Shown piece after piece: positions 12,689 through 26,188 of a stretch of 64,000 bases of DNA; the stretch's first letter is position 1; each line of letters starts with the position of its first letter. Source of the stretch: Argentina anserina (taxonomy: Eukaryota > Streptophyta > Magnoliopsida > Rosales > Rosaceae); the NCBI RefSeq assembly GCF_933775445.1, contig NC_065873.1:11160001-11224000 (forward strand), in the 5' to 3' direction. A program made the position numbers and the translations under genes. Under the pieces are notes generated by a model. It searched no databases and was not told where the DNA came from. It worked only from the letters and a program-made list of their open reading frames with translations.

Positions 12689-15315
12689 CTAGGTACATGC
12701 CCGCGCTTCACCGCGGTATTTGTGTATAATTAATTGTGAAGATCGTGCATTAGTTGCCTATTCAATTGATCAAACTTGCAACATTTGCATTATCAGCTGA
12801 GGCATCCCCAACATCTAATGGATTTTCAACCTCCATTATATGAGCATGTTCATCCTCATAAAATCATAACGTTGGCTTTTGTTGATTAACCACCACTGAT
12901 TTCTACATAATAAAATCAGTCCTAATTAAACATTAGAAGTTGAACATGTAAAACATATCAAAACACGTTCCCTAATTAATTGAATTAAAACCTTAATATC
13001 AATTGTTAACTAAAAATACTAACACCTACATCTGCATCTACAACATGATAATATAATTCATTCGTATTAAAAAAATATATGTTAATGTCTCCCAACTCCA
13101 CACATGAACTCTAGAAAAAAGAACCTGGGAACCACTTAATACTTCATACACCTACAACAACTATATCCAAACCCAGTTTAAAACCTTAATGGGATCACAC
13201 AGTAAACATATCAACACTAAGAACATAATTTTAGTACATTAATTATCATCCCTGATCAAACATACTTCAAAATGGTGCCAAAATCTAAACTTTAGATGCA
13301 TTTCATGGTGAAATCTACGAACAAAGTCAACAATTCAAACCCAGGTGATCATCTAATGCACAAACAAAATAAACACGATTTGGATCGCCTGTTAAACCAG
13401 CAATGGGAAACTTGCACACACATTCCAACACAAATTAGAACTCAAAATTGCACAACGCTATTCGACCAAGATTACCAACTCACAGAGCTCCATAACTTAT
13501 CTTAGCTACTGACTCAGACTATTGAATACAAATTGTAATCTTCATGCTTAATGAAGTACATGTATAAGGAACTTTTGTCCTTGATGAAATACAGAAATAG
13601 CTTGGTATAAGTATAACTTGTACATGATGCTATATAAATTCTACCTGCACTTCTGTATACCAATTCCCCTTCTTGTCTTCTCTTTTTTCACCTCAACTTC
13701 AATTAGTGGTACGACTGATTCAATAATTCCCAAGCTTAAGAGCTATAGATGCCTGAGATATATTGAAGGCATTGAAATTCACTCAAATGAGAAACTATGA
13801 AGAATCTCTTTGTCAAGATAATCACTTCCACATGAGATGACATTCTAGATTTCAATAAAGGGCATTCCTTGATTTATAGGCCTTTTTGTCATGATTATTA
13901 TCACCCAACCAAAAGCCTGCAGAAAAGAAAAATACAAATTAATATAATTCATCTACAAAATGAGAACTCTTCATTTAACATGATTACATGTAATTACAGA
14001 GTAGACAACATTCATGAGATACATGTAAACGTACAGGTAACAAATCCATGATAGAGAGTAGAACGATTCTCCTTGATCCAATGCTTTATAACAGAAATCT
14101 CTAGATAGAAAACAAAGATCAAGAAAATGAGTATGATCAATTTAGAAGAGAACCGTATCTGAGCCGACAAACGTTTAGCACTGTTCCGATCACAACCCTA
14201 TCAGAATTCTTCCAATCGATAGCAAAACAGTTCCTTTGGATCGCAGAAAATATTTGGTCAAGATTCCCACTTCCCTCACCTTGTTCCTTTCTGTCTGGGT
14301 CTGTCAAGCACATATGACATGAATCATTAAACTAATAATAACCAAATGAGAAACACATTATATGAGGGTATTGACTAAATGTATTTGAAAAAAGAAAACC
14401 AGTAAAACTAAGGTTCATGGTTATCTATGAATGTATTTTAATCCATTGTTATTTTGGTATACTGTTAAATGATAAATATGGAGCTAAAATAACTCTTATC
14501 TTTTACAAATATGACATATATGAAGTAAATTTTCTTGTCTGATTAGGCATTGGGTTTGGATGGTCCTTCTCCAACTACTAATAATCATATGAACAAATGA
14601 AACTATCAGATCTTTTAGTCATTTAGCATCAAAACTTATGAATCTATGAATAAACCCTGATAAAAAAAATCTATGAATAAACAATAATCCCAAAAAATAT
14701 TACCTCAGGAGAAGATTCTTTACTTACACAATCGTTCCCTCAAACTCAAAAAAAGCTCAAGCCACTGCAAGCCGATGCTTGAGATTTAGTTCCTGCAAAT
14801 AAGACATCCAGCAACCATTTTATCCCACAAAATTTTCACTCTGATTCTAAAAGAAATTTGGAGCACAGAAAACACCAAACACAAACCACATCCAACAAAT
14901 TGATTCTACAAAAATGGAAAATAACCAATCAACAAATGAACAAACAAAACATAACCAAAGAAGTTGGAAAACCCATTGAGATAACAAAAGAGACCTAAAC
15001 TAAATTTTCAATCAATCATTGCAAAAGTAATGCAGACATATACTAATAAGATACAGATTCCGGTGCTAATCATCAGAACTGCACAATTCAATATGGTTGA
15101 TTTTGTGATAATATACCCGAAACTAACATAATGGAACTTAATTTCATTTCAATAAATACACACTCTTACTGATATGGAACTTAACACTGTAGAAATCTTT
15201 TGGTTACAATAAGAAGTCTAAAAATTGCATAGTGGGAAGAATTTACAGTTATGAATATCAAACCTGTAAGTGAATCATCGGAATCAGATACCTTGCAATC
15301 TGAGTAACCGTGACC

Positions 15316-15361
<46 letters not shown>

Positions 15362-16056
15362 CTTAATCAGTCATTTACGGGATTCCAAATAACCCCGAAT
15401 CACCTTCACTCCTTGGCTCCTTGCTGATGATGACAAACCCTGAAGACCCAAATATAGTGATTTGAAGCGAATATAAAGATCTTTGGGAAAAACCCATAAA
15501 ATAAACCCTAAAATGAATGACGGTTCGATTGGACGGAGAAGCAAAAACGTTCCCAAAAACAAATAGCAGAAAGGAGAAGAAGCTTTAGGAAACGAAGCGG
15601 TGCAGACGGTAGAGTGAGAGGAAGAATAAATGTATTGAAGTGCAGGGCGTAGGGAAGGAGTTTGATTTCGGGGCGCGACTAAAATGGAAGAACAGAGGGA
15701 AGAATGATGCCAAAAAAGAAACAGAAAAAAGAAGCTTCAGGATAGAGCGAACCAGCGGAGAAGAAAATCACCGAGTGCGGTATTTGAGAGCAAAACCATA
15801 ACTTCCTCCTTAGGAACAGTACATCGATCGCGAATTCTTATGAACAGTAACCACACACACCGACCTTCAAAAGAAAAGGATGAAGAGCCGTCACTGTAGC
15901 TACAATGCTTAGCTACAATGCACCGCCCAACTCAAAAATAGTATATAGTAAATATAGTTATGATGGCAGTCACGTAAATTTTCTGAAAATTAAGGGCTAT
16001 TTGCCAAACTCTTATGAACAGTACTACCACCTATAGCGTGTCTAATATATAGTAAA
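12689..16056 (-). mobile_element. Helitron-like element (non-autonomous), minus orientation
   Basis: On the minus strand the 3' end reads CCGCG, loop GTGAAG, CGCGG, then a linker and CTAG (plus 12689-12692): the hairpin-plus-CTRR terminus of Helitrons. The 5' end is placed near 16056 because minus-strand ATTTACTATATAT and the inner GAGTTGGGCGGTGCATTGTAG block (plus 15915-15935) match the start of the element at 4797. A second TTTACTATATA copy near 15945 suggests a duplicated or nested 5' terminus. The interior holds a leader-like pyrimidine-rich minus-strand region (15400-15780), but no Rep/helicase frame. Confidence 0.5.
15319..15359. repeat. (AG)n microsatellite
   Basis: An uninterrupted AG dinucleotide run of about 20 units lies inside the minus-strand Helitron-like element. 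Confidence 0.95.
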
Positions 16057-17938
16057 TGTGTTAACATTGTTTGCTGATAAGGGAAGCTTATGTGCTTTGA
16101 AGCTACAAATATTTTTACTAGGTATTCTACTTGTCTAGTTGTCTTATATCAGTTCAGAATAGAGACGAAGGAAAGCAAAAAACACATGCGGTGTTTTTGG
16201 ATTGTTTATTTGTTTTTTTGGGTGGATCAGTAACAGTTACTCAAACGGTCCAATGATAGTTTGTAAACAACGCTTGATATACCCATTTTGCATCTTATTT
16301 CTCTTTGGGGCCATGTACATTCATGAGATAAGCTAATTGGTATTCAAATAAGAAGAGGAGGATGGAAAGGGAGAGGGACAGGAAAGACGAAGCAAGGATG
16401 AGAGTGAGAGGAAGAGAGAAGACAGAGGGACACAAACAGGAGGAGGAAGAGGGTGAAGAAGAGGAAGAGTAATAGCAGAGAACATAGCAATAAGGCACAC
16501 TAGAGGAAGAGGAAGATGAAAGGGTGGCGAAGAGGAAGACGGGAGGGAAAGAGTTTGGATCCTGTGGCAGGTATCTATTTAATTTTTTTTTGTTTTGGGT
16601 GCCAAATGTTGTTCCCCCAAAGTGATTGTGGGTTCTAAGAGTTTGGGCTGGAGTTGGTATGTTCTTTGTTGTTCTGGAAAAATTTATTTAGTTGAATGTT
16701 TATAGTGGAATGGATGTTCTTCACTTTGTGTTGCTATCAATCCCAATTTGATGAATTAAAAAGCATTGGATTTTTAACATTGCCCCAAGGGTTTTAGAGT
16801 CATGTTCTGTAGAATGACCTACAGTGGCTAAAAGGATTTAAGATTAAATCGAGCAAGGACTATAATGATTCTTGTTTTTATTTCTTTATTCTGTTGACTA
16901 GACATATTTTATTTCCTGTAAAGTGTGTTTTATTCTATTCAAATGAATTTGTTTAGTTTGGTTTGGTCTTTCTTTTTAAAAATAAAAAGAAAGTGGATAG
17001 AACCCTGATGGTGGGAAGTTTGTTTTTGCTAATTATCTTCAGGGGATAGAGAGAGCTCTGGAGGTTTGGAGGAGAGGGAGGAAAGTTGAGGGCTTCACCT
17101 TGCAGAAAAGGGTTAGAGGTGAGTAAAACTTTCAAAATTCTTAGTCAATAATTTCTTCATCTTACTTTCTTTGTGGATTGATCTGTAGAGCTGTTCAGAT
17201 GCCATTGAGTTGTCTATTTCAATTATCTGTTGTACTCTGTTAATTGGGACTTTAAATATAGGAGAGTTCAGTTTCTTCATAATTGATGTCAAATTGGATT
17301 TTATTCTTTGTTCTTTGGAAGAGTTCTTGTTATTGGTGAAATTTCATTTTCTTGTTAATCCTGAAATCATGATTTGATTGTACAAATTGATGGGCTTTTT
17401 GAGTAGTATAAACTATAAAATCGATATATTACTTGCGTCTTTTGATCGAGTAATAAGGAAGTTATGCTGTTGTGAAGTTGTGCACTTTGTTTTCTTTATT
17501 TTTGCAGCCCAGCTGACTTGAATAACTTACTGGGTCTATTGAATGCCCCTAATAGGTAGGAAACTCACATAGCTTTGTAGAGGGTTTCATTCCCTTCCCA
17601 AACGATTACTAATTACCTAAACAAATTAGAATAGAACCTTGTAGAAGATTGTTGAAGTTGAAGGGCAGCTTTAGATTTTCAATTATGGAAGTCTGAATAA
17701 TCTGGGTTCTAAAATGATGTTCTTGTTGATACAAGAGTGGCAACAACTTTTGCATAGCATTATGACCTTATGATATTTGTTTTGTTGTGCCCTTGTACAT
17801 GTGACCTTTATTCTAGTGTCTCTAAGTTCATATAATCTTTGTGTAGTTACTTGCATCATGTTAGAAGCAACACTTCATGTGTAGGCAGACCATAATCATC
17901 TTCTACTGATGTTACGTTAATTGAACTATTAGAGTGTT
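16057..17938. other. Non-coding; purine-rich patch
   Basis: No gene supported. 16340-16560 is strongly purine-rich (GAGGAAGAGG-type low complexity), and the reverse-strand open frame there is a serine-rich artefact of that composition. 17030-17120 holds a further GGAGAGGGAGG-type patch with splice-like borders but no recognisable product. Confidence 0.4.
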
Positions 17939-18200
17939 TTGTGTTCTCAAGATGTTAAACAAAGCACACAAGAGTACCCACAGAGAGAGACCGAGATTGG
18001 AGAATTTTTTGCAAATATGGATCGTAGTTTTTGCTGCAATGATTGGAGAATTGCTTTTCCGGATGCTTGTGTTTCTCATTTGGCTAGAATGAGATATGAT
18101 CATTGCCTTATTATGGTCAAACTTCATCCTAGGACTAGAGGAACAAAGAGAAATGGCTTAGTGAGGGTGACAGAAATACTAGGTTCTTTCATCTAACTTC
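17939..18200 (+). pseudogene. LINE (non-LTR retrotransposon) endonuclease fragment
   Basis: An open frame contains NDWRIAFPDACVSHLARM followed by YDHC, matching the C-terminal end of the apurinic-like endonuclease domain of plant LINEs, where the usual sequence is W..FP.A.V.HL.R..SDH. The serine of the SDH signature is Tyr here. Only about 85 codons remain; no reverse transcriptase follows, and no poly(A) tail or target duplication is visible. Confidence 0.65.
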
Positions 18201-19495
18201 GTTGATTAAACTGTAACTTCTCACAAAGAATTAGAAGGTGCATCATTGGAAAGATACGGATGTCAGCTTTCTAATGAATTTGACGGAAGTGGATTCGCAT
18301 TCTCCTAGAAAAAGTTATGAAGGTTTGAGTGGAACTGGTTCAGGAAGGCTGATTTTGACGAATTTTGCATGTCCTCCCAACACATGGGATTAGACTGAAC
18401 GTATTGTAAGTTCCTCCTTGATTGATAGTCAAATTAACCTTGATTTTTCTCCTAATAAGAAATATAATTTCAAGTTGGACAAGGAGACTTAAAAAAAGGC
18501 CCAAACAAGGAGGAATTGGAGGAGAAATAAAAAGAAGAAAACCTAATTCGCAGGGGATACCAGAAGGCAGCCTTTTGACGCAGGAGAGGAAAGAGAGGAG
18601 AGCTCGCACCATCGGTGAACAAGAAATCTACTACTCTTCCATTGTCTGTTTCATGAATTCTTTCATTCTGGATATGTTGTTATTTGTTATCGATTGCTAA
18701 ACTCTTAAGCTAGGGCTGAGATGAAGCCCCTAGTATGATTTCCTTAATTTCTAGTTGATATGATACCAGATATGATTTCCTTAATCAAAAAAGATATAAC
18801 TCTTTTCTTTTGGTTTTGGAGTTTTCTTTTTGATAGTTCTTTGGGTTTTGATATACATTTCTGGTACTTGATTATCTATTTATCTGAAACTTGGGGAAGA
18901 CAGAAGTTATATGTAAGCAATCTCCTTATATTTTTCCTGTGATGATTTTGTACTTATAATTGACAATCAGTTCAAATGATCTACCTCAGTTCAGACATTA
19001 TACATACCAATGGTATATACATGTGTTTTTATATTTGAAGCATAGAATCAAAATTTTCAACTTTTGAAGAAGTCTCTGTCGTAACTCCTAACTGTAATTG
19101 ATGAATGTTGTATCTAATTAGACGGTTTTTGAACCGAATTCTCTCTTTCTCAGATTGTGGATAATGATAGTAGCTATGTATAAATACCTCTAACAAGTGA
19201 AACTTCCAATCTCTGCAGCACCAGAAAGAAGCAGTGAAACAGAAACAGAGGGTACAGCAAAAGCATTGTGCATTTTAGACCAAACCAAGAAGACAAGAAG
19301 GTAACTATTGGATATATTTATGCATACAACCATCTTATTATTCACATATAAGCAATATTCTTATCTCTTATGACAAACTCAGCTGGAGTTTCATTGAGCA
19401 GGTAATACAAGAATATGTTGCTGGTCATACATGACTAATTTCATTCATATGATTATTTAACTTGGCATTTGATAATAAGTTAGCAAGAACTAAAT
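18201..19495. other. Retroelement-like debris, otherwise featureless
   Basis: 18230-18400 resembles LTR-type sequence (AAAGATACGGATGTCAGCTT...AAAAAGTTATGAAGG), but ends cannot be set. GATTTCCTTAAT occurs twice (18738 and 18774) in a small duplication. 19220-19300 has an exon-like stretch with a donor-like AAGGTAACT end; no product recognised. Confidence 0.35.
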
Positions 19496-19500
19496 TCTAC

Positions 19501-21693
19501 TCTAATAACCCAAATATTCAAATTTCATTCTTGTAAGTTCTCAAAATTAATGGAATGATTCTACACCTTCGATTTAGGTCTTATTCGAAGTTGGATCGAT
19601 TTCGAGAAATCAAAAGCTTGAAAATGGTGAAGTATTCAACGGCTCAAGAGTTAACTTTTAATCCGTCACTCATCTATAAGAAGTTTCTTCACAAAAGTCG
19701 TAGAGTTCGTCAATATGAGTTCGTAGACATGCCACACGCTTAAATCAGACATCGTATGTGAAAGTTGTTAGGATCGGAAGTTTGGTTTCCGATTTAGGAA
19801 GGGTATAAAAGGACAATTTTGGAAATCCTAATTTCATAAAATTAGAAAATCCAATTCGACTTGAGCGACTGTTCACCTCCCGAAAATTGCCTACGATTTA
19901 TTTTTCCTCCGATCTCCCTCCTTTGGCTGCAGTGTTCATCACTGCCGCTCTTATCGGAACCGCACGGCCGAGCCAAAAAATCTGTGGTGGTTTCATACCA
20001 CCCCGCACAGTGTTTCAGCCGCACTCGAGCTCGGACGAACCTGCAGATTTACAACGCCGCTGCAATCTTCGTCGCCAACGAGACTAGGGCACAAGGTCAC
20101 TGTCGCTGGTATTCCCTCCTCCCTCTGGACACAAATCCACCAGCTCAGGGGCACGAGTCGAGCTATTGCACCTCTAATCAGCAACTGAAATCTCGGGTTC
20201 TTGTGGCGGCAATTCCGGCTGTTTCCGGCCGTTTTAGCGCTTGTTGCATGTATTAAAACATCCACCTCCATGTGATCTACAAGTTTTATGTTGGAATCAA
20301 GGGTTTTTGTTGAGGTTTGAGTATTGAAGCATGAGACACACCCCCTGCCGCCTAGGGCGGCGCGTGGAGGGATGTTTTGGCAGTCAGGGAGTAGGTGGTA
20401 GATTGTATTATTGCTTGCAGATGTCAACTGGTTGATCTGAGGGCTGTGAGCAGTAGTTTTTAATGTAGTGGAAATTCATAATGTCATGTAATTATAGGTT
20501 AGTCATTTTATGCATTATTGTGGTTTTGGTGTGTTCGGTATAGATCGTAGTGAGTTGAATTCTAATACCGAGACCATGACATGCTATAGTTTATCGTTAC
20601 GGGTGTTGATGTGGGTAGTGAGAGGGCACCGAGCTCTTGGGTTAGCTTTTGAGTTTTGGGTGAAAATAGTGTTACATTGGTCTTTTGTTACTATGTGACG
20701 GTTACGTTGTGTCACTAGGTATTCGACCGAACGAGTGAGGGTGCCTCACTTAGCGTTGTAGAAGTTGCAAACATGAATTAAGGTGAGTAAATCTCACTAC
20801 ATCATTGTTACCCATGGCAGTGACTCTTTTTAAATACATAACCATTTTATATATTTAAGTAAAATGTTTTCTTTGAAAATAAGTAACTTGTGTTAGTATA
20901 TATATGTATTGATTTATATGTGTATTAATAGTAATAGTAATACACATATGTCATTATATTATATGATGCTATTGTTGATTTTATTTGGTTTTGGATATGT
21001 TAATGATGTTGTGATTATTGTTATTGTGGCGAAAGGGACTGGAAGAGAAGAAAATATACCTTCTGGTAAAATGGGTTTATTGGTAAAGAGTCGTGCTTAT
21101 TTTATTGTTGTGAGTCACTTGGTTTTTAAGTTTGGAACCAAGCTTTTGACCGGGTGATTGGTTACGATCAGTTAGAACTGTAGAATGTTTGTCATGCACG
21201 GCATGAGAGGTAATCTGGTGGAGTTACCTGGGTCTCATGAGTGCACTTGTTTTAAAAAAGTGTCATTTGTTATTTTTTCATATGCATTGTGGAAATGGAG
21301 TTCAAATTTCACTTATGATTTGGTTATATCACTTGTTGATGAGATTAATGTTGAATTTATATAATTGTTTGATTTACTCATACGGGCTGTACACCTTACC
21401 AGGTTCGGGTTTATAATCTCGGTGCACCAATCAATGGTTTAGGGGATAGACCTGCATTTGGGATTAACAGGCTTCATGAGCTTCTTGTTGGAGGACGCCA
21501 AGTGGTTTCTTTTTGTTTGGGTGAGACTTTGAGTGAATATTAAATTATCCAGATTATGTTAGAATTTTGTAAACATTTGTGATGTATTATTCATGTTGAC
21601 TGAGTTGTTTGTTGAACTCAGTTTTTGATACATTATTATTATAAAATGATTTCAATGTAATTGAGATTATTTTAGAGTTCTTGTAATGTGACA
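19501..21693 (+). repeat. Solo Ty3/gypsy LTR with 5-bp target duplication TCTAC
   Basis: A 2193-bp LTR flanked by identical TCTAC (19496-19500, 21694-21698) with no internal region, so a solo LTR left by recombination. It begins TCTAATAACCC (consensus TG of the group changed to TC) and ends TGTGACA. Landmarks shared with the other LTRs here are GAGTTAACTTTTAATCC, GTAGAGTTCGTCAATATGAG (19698-19717), a TATAAAAGG box (19803), and TTACTCATACGGGCTGTA followed by TTTATAATCTCGGTGCACCA (21373-21428). The GC-rich 19860-20400 segment makes long open frames on both strands that are not genes. Confidence 0.88.
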
Positions 21694-21698
21694 TCTAC

Positions 21699-23380
21699 AA
21701 AATTGAAATCATTCGATTTCTTAGTCCAAGTATTGCCTCTGTTATTTATGTTGAAGATAATTAACAAAAGAATAAAATACATCAACAGATAAGTATTGCC
21801 TCTGTTATCTCGTGTGTTTTTAATATTTTCTCTTTCTGAATCAATGAACTAAATTATTAGAGGTTGGCAATGCGGCTATCCCTAAGCTCACTATGCTAAT
21901 TCATTTTCTTACTGATGGAATCGATTCTTCAACATTGCTAAGTGATGGGTCGTAAAGAATGAAGGGGATGATGTCTTTTTATGCGAATATGAATATGATA
22001 TTCACTGGTACAGTAATTAAATATGAACTCAGGCTCAAAAGACATCATAAACTCGGGCTCAAAAATACTCTTGCACCTTCATTTCCAAAAGAACCAACCA
22101 AGTAAATACGAAGACATTAACCCAATGCAAATCACCATGACAGATAGATTTACAATGAGTGTTAGCACTTAGCCAGCCATTCCAATCCAGAGACCAAGTC
22201 CTAGGAGATAGAATTTGAACAAATAATCTTACTCCATACCTCTAGCAAATTTGCAGTCCCTGAACGGATGAAGAATCCATTATTTTCATGTGTTTTTTTT
22301 CATATAATTTCTTATTGCGGATGCATTAGCAAATCATGTTTATTCAATCCCTTAGAGATAATCAAATTGGGGGAAATGGTCTCTCGTCGTATGCTTAGAC
22401 ACTTATTAGCTAACTGTTTGCTCTTGATTCAAAACACTCACTGATGTGACCAAGTAGATACTACTAATTTGTTTCGAACCATATGTTTAGATACATCGGT
22501 TTTTGGGCCTACAACCATCAGCACAGGGCTAAATCCCATATGAAGCTTCAAATAGCTCCTTCTCTTATCTCTTATAATTTTAAATTACCATTAAAACATG
22601 AGTAGTCAGATGAAGAATACTATGAGGCACACAAAATGGTTAGACGTTAAAAATAGAAGTTGAAATTCGAGTTATGATACAGACAACCGAGATGACATCC
22701 TTTTGGTAGCTTTAGCTAAAAGCATTAAATCGGTCTCAAAAATCACTGAAAAAATTACCAGTTCCTGCACATAGAGAACCGCTGTTTTTCATTCAAGATC
22801 CTCAACATGCTCGATAGAAATCACCTACACATATGCAAGCACCAGCTACATGATTTTAAATCCACCCTTGAGGAGACTACCAGCGTTCAACACTGTTCCC
22901 TCCCTCCCCTAGTTTCAGTAAAATTGAAAATCAATGAGGCTGGCATTCAACCTGAAAATCACATCACACGTTCTTGAGCTTTCGCTTAGATATCGTCGTT
23001 TCTCTCTTTCCAGGCACCCAACATAAAGTAGCGGCTTTACTCCATACTGGGGTTGTTTATACTGTATCTACTTCAATTTCTGATTCACATACAATGTCAG
23101 TGATGTCACTAGCCTATGAACATACCGGAAACAACGGCCATCTCTCTTGCAAATGTATTAAATCAAATGAATGAGAACATTGACCTCAATTGACAACAAG
23201 AGAAAATTGATTTCATATAAAGCATGCAGAAGTTGCGAGCCAAACGTATAGAGATCAATTACCAACAAAAGAACCCATCCAAAGAGGTTTGGTTTTGCTT
23301 GTCAAGAAAGTAATGTTACAAAAGATAAACTAATGTATTAGAAGTTCCTTAACGGAAAAAATAAAAGGTATTATAAGCTC
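21699..23380. other. Non-coding, downstream of TMEM18
   Basis: No supportable exon on either strand. It contains a small direct repeat (AAGTATTGCCTCTGTTAT at 21727 and 21792). The unassigned open stretch 22974-23174 has no recognised motif. Confidence 0.4.
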
Positions 23381-23553
23381 GAGCACGTTACTTAGTTGGT
23401 CATTTACACCATTCAAAGCTATAAGGGAAATACTACCCTAAAAAGTATCTATATTGTAACAACAGGCCAACAGGACCCCCAAAAATAAGAGCAGGAAAGT
23501 GAAAGAAGAAAAGAAATCCATTTTCAACTGGTCAGCTGTCCATCCATGGGAAC

Positions 23554-25775
23554 TCAATCCTGCTTACTCTGAGAAAGCCGTGCACGGTGTCTTAGCTGAG
23601 CTCTTTTCCACTTGACAATCAGGTGACATAAGGAAAAGAGCGTGTTTATCTGTGAGAGAATTATGAGGTCAGGCTAAGCAAATAGTAGCACAGATGGAAG
23701 TCATGGAACTACTTAACGATTAAAAAGTAGTCGGAATTAAATGCAGTAAGCAACTGCATATACTAACCAAAATTATAATTGCAATTACAAGAAGAGGCCC
23801 AGACCAAAGCACTGACACAAAAACTCCATTTGGATCAAAGTAATTCTGGCCGGCAAAGGTCCTCCAGTTCTGATGCAGTAAACCATTGAACCTCTCAGCA
23901 AGATATACTCCAGTCACTGCACAATATTCCCGGTAAGGTTCAAGGATACGAAGCTAAACATCCATAAAACTTATGTTCTCCCTAACTAAACTTACAAGTT
24001 TTCATCACTTTTTTGATGAGGAAACCAGGTTCTATATCATAACATTCGAGTATATATCATCAGACAAGAGTTCACTAGAAAGCAAAACAGATTATCTATA
24101 AGTTAAAAAAAATCAATTCTAAAAAAAAGAATCAGTAGAAAACTATAATCCGGAGAATTTATAAACAGGGTAGTTCTCCAAATCCTGTAAAAGTAAATAA
24201 TCCAAAGGACGAGCATCACACTGCATCCACCTTCTTGCTTTTAATTAAATTACATAAAATTGGGTAAATACACATCCTCAGTACGACCCTTGCTTAAAGA
24301 AACCATAAACACAAGGATTGCCTCCCTCTTGCTCTCATATGCACTAGCAGCACATTGGTACACAGCATTAGCGGTGCAATTCTATAAGTCCACGTAGAAA
24401 ATACTGGTTATGGAATTGCCAAAACAACTGATAAAGTTGAAAATTTCTTAAATTTATGTCAAAGAGCTTCTAGAAAGGATACAAGGAGAATGACATTCTC
24501 AGCCATACAACTCCATAACTAATTTTTATAAAGCAGTCCACAAAAATTATGAGTTCCTCTGGCATTTCCTATATTATCACATCCAGAAGCTTCAAGGAGG
24601 GGCAGAAGAGCAATTAATCTTATGTATCTTACCTAAAATTTCTCGATTTTTTTTATCTCTTGCTTAGGTTACAGATTATTCTAGAGCTTGAATGCTTTCG
24701 TGGTTTATAGGAGCCATTCATCACAGAAACATTTCACTAACATATGGTCAGAAGTTGTATAACTGGATGTCATTCATGATTTGACCACCGCAGATTCCAG
24801 GAGAATGAGTTACGCTACATGTGAATAACTCTATATTCATTTCCTTGAAACAAGAGCAAAGAAAGACGATTTACTCATGAAAATTAATAAATAAACAAAT
24901 ATGTGCAATTTTTTTTTTTTGCTGTTGAGTAGATATAGAGTATCCCAGGTTTGTTAAATAGCATCCCTATAATTATGAGGTACGTCGACAAAATCTAATC
25001 ATATTCTGCCAGAACCGACAGTTGGTTTAGTAAAATGAGTTCAAATTAGCCCAAATATTGGAGCCGAGTTTCTCAACAAACCTTTTGCAATTCAACTAGG
25101 TTTTGCATCGTCAACAATTATGTTTTTATAGTATGCAAAATACAGACCATAGAAGCTGGAACATAATCATAAGGACACACATATATATATATATATAGCT
25201 GCAAGCGTATAAATATTATGTGCTTCATCATAGGCCTAGCCAGAAGCCGGGGTTTAGCATCCATTAGCAGCATTTCTGTACATACTTACAACCAAATACC
25301 ACTTCCCATTTAAGGTGAATTCACTAAACGTACAAGTTTGGCAGGCATTTTCTTAACGACTAAACAATCAAAAGCTCAGAATCATCATGCATTACACCAC
25401 AATTCGCGGAATGCCAAAACTTTAAGAGAGACGAAGAGGACTCACAGGCGGTAAGGAACAAAAACATTTGGAAGTTAAGATTGTTCCTGGAGAGGATGGC
25501 GGTCACCAAAAATAGAGAGTGGAATCCAACTAAACACATCAACCATGGTTCCTACAGATTTTCAAGATAACATATCAGAATTTTGATTTGCATTACTAGA
25601 AGAAGAAGAAGAAGAAGAAGAGAAAGAGGGCAACCTTCCAGTCGATGGCGTGGAAGAAACCGATCAAGTTGTCTAAGGCGAGACCGAAAGCAGGGCGCAA
25701 GTCTGCGGAAACTTTGTGCACGAGATCTGCCACTTGGTCCATATGAGCTTCCATGGCCCACTGAATCTGCTCCAT
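23554..25775 (-). CDS. TMEM18: TMEM18-like transmembrane protein (complete, four exons)
   Basis: Coding exons on the minus strand: 25635-25775, 25446-25551, 23768-23916 and 23554-23649, all with GT/AG borders and consistent phase, giving 163 residues. The protein starts MEQIQWAMEAHMDQ, has FFHAIDWK at the end of exon 1, EPWL and LSRNNLNFQMFLFL in exon 2, NWRTFAGQNYFDPNG and SVLWSGPLLVIAIIIL in exon 3, and a basic tail LIVKWKRAQLRHRARLS in exon 4. Order, length and motifs match the TMEM18 family, small multi-pass proteins (about three hydrophobic segments) of the nuclear envelope/ER with a basic C-terminus; the plant role is unclear. The start was chosen because it matches the usual family N-terminus. 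An upstream in-frame Met (25847) exists but precedes it in likely leader. Intron 2 is long (about 1.5 kb). Identification rests on recalled family conservation. Confidence 0.92.
25597..25621. repeat. (GAA)n microsatellite in TMEM18 intron 1
   Basis: About eight AGA/GAA units lie in the 83-bp first intron, 13 bp from the donor. On the transcribed strand this is a (TTC)n pyrimidine tract. Confidence 0.9.
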
Positions 25776-25902
25776 TCTTTCTCTCTTCTTCTCTTCAAGA
25801 ACAAAACACAACGAAAGAATGAAGTGAAATCTCTCAGATCCAGACACTCGAGAGTCTTAGGAGTCCAACATTGCAGATGCAGTGGCCTCCACAACTGCAA
25901 AC

Positions 25903-25916
25903 TGGGCCTAAATATA
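25903..25916 (-). promoter_or_regulatory. Likely TMEM18 core promoter (TATA-like and GGCCCA)
   Basis: The minus strand reads TATATTTAGGCCCA about 130-140 bp upstream of the start codon. GGCCCA-type (site II) elements are common in plant housekeeping promoters. Placement is inferred from spacing only. Confidence 0.45.
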
Positions 25917-26188
25917 CGGTTGTTGTTTCCCATTAAGGCCCGACATTACATCTATTTACATTTTACAACATCGGATCCTGAGCCATGCGAGAGTTTGAAA
26001 TGACTAATATTACGTCGTGTATCGTATAATTAATAAATTACCAGTCTTCATGCACACGTTATGCGAATGCGATATTTTGTGTTGTAAACATTGTGCGTCT
26101 AAAAGACAAAACCATTTACTGTCCATGAAGTACTATGTGCAATTTATGATTTAGAAGTTGGGTTTCAATTCAATACGTGATCTCGACT
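25917..26188. other. TMEM18 upstream intergenic DNA
   Basis: A short spacer between the TMEM18 promoter and the 3' end of the minus-strand LTR element. It includes another GGCCCGA-like patch (25936-25943). CGACT at 26184-26188 is the probable left copy of the element's target duplication. Confidence 0.5.

Noticed and set aside
4797..16056. A single 11-kb transposon with terminal inverted repeats
   Set aside because: The inverted end similarity is limited and gapped, no target duplication was found outside the ends, and both inner edges carry Helitron 3' hairpins. Two Helitron-like elements fit better.
16295..16498. Serine-rich 67-codon minus-strand frame
   Set aside because: It is the translation of low-complexity GAGGAAGAGG DNA and has no other support.
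19861..20427. 131- and 144-codon open frames on both strands
   Set aside because: They lie inside the solo LTR 19501-21693, overlap each other antisense, and are explained by GC-rich LTR composition.
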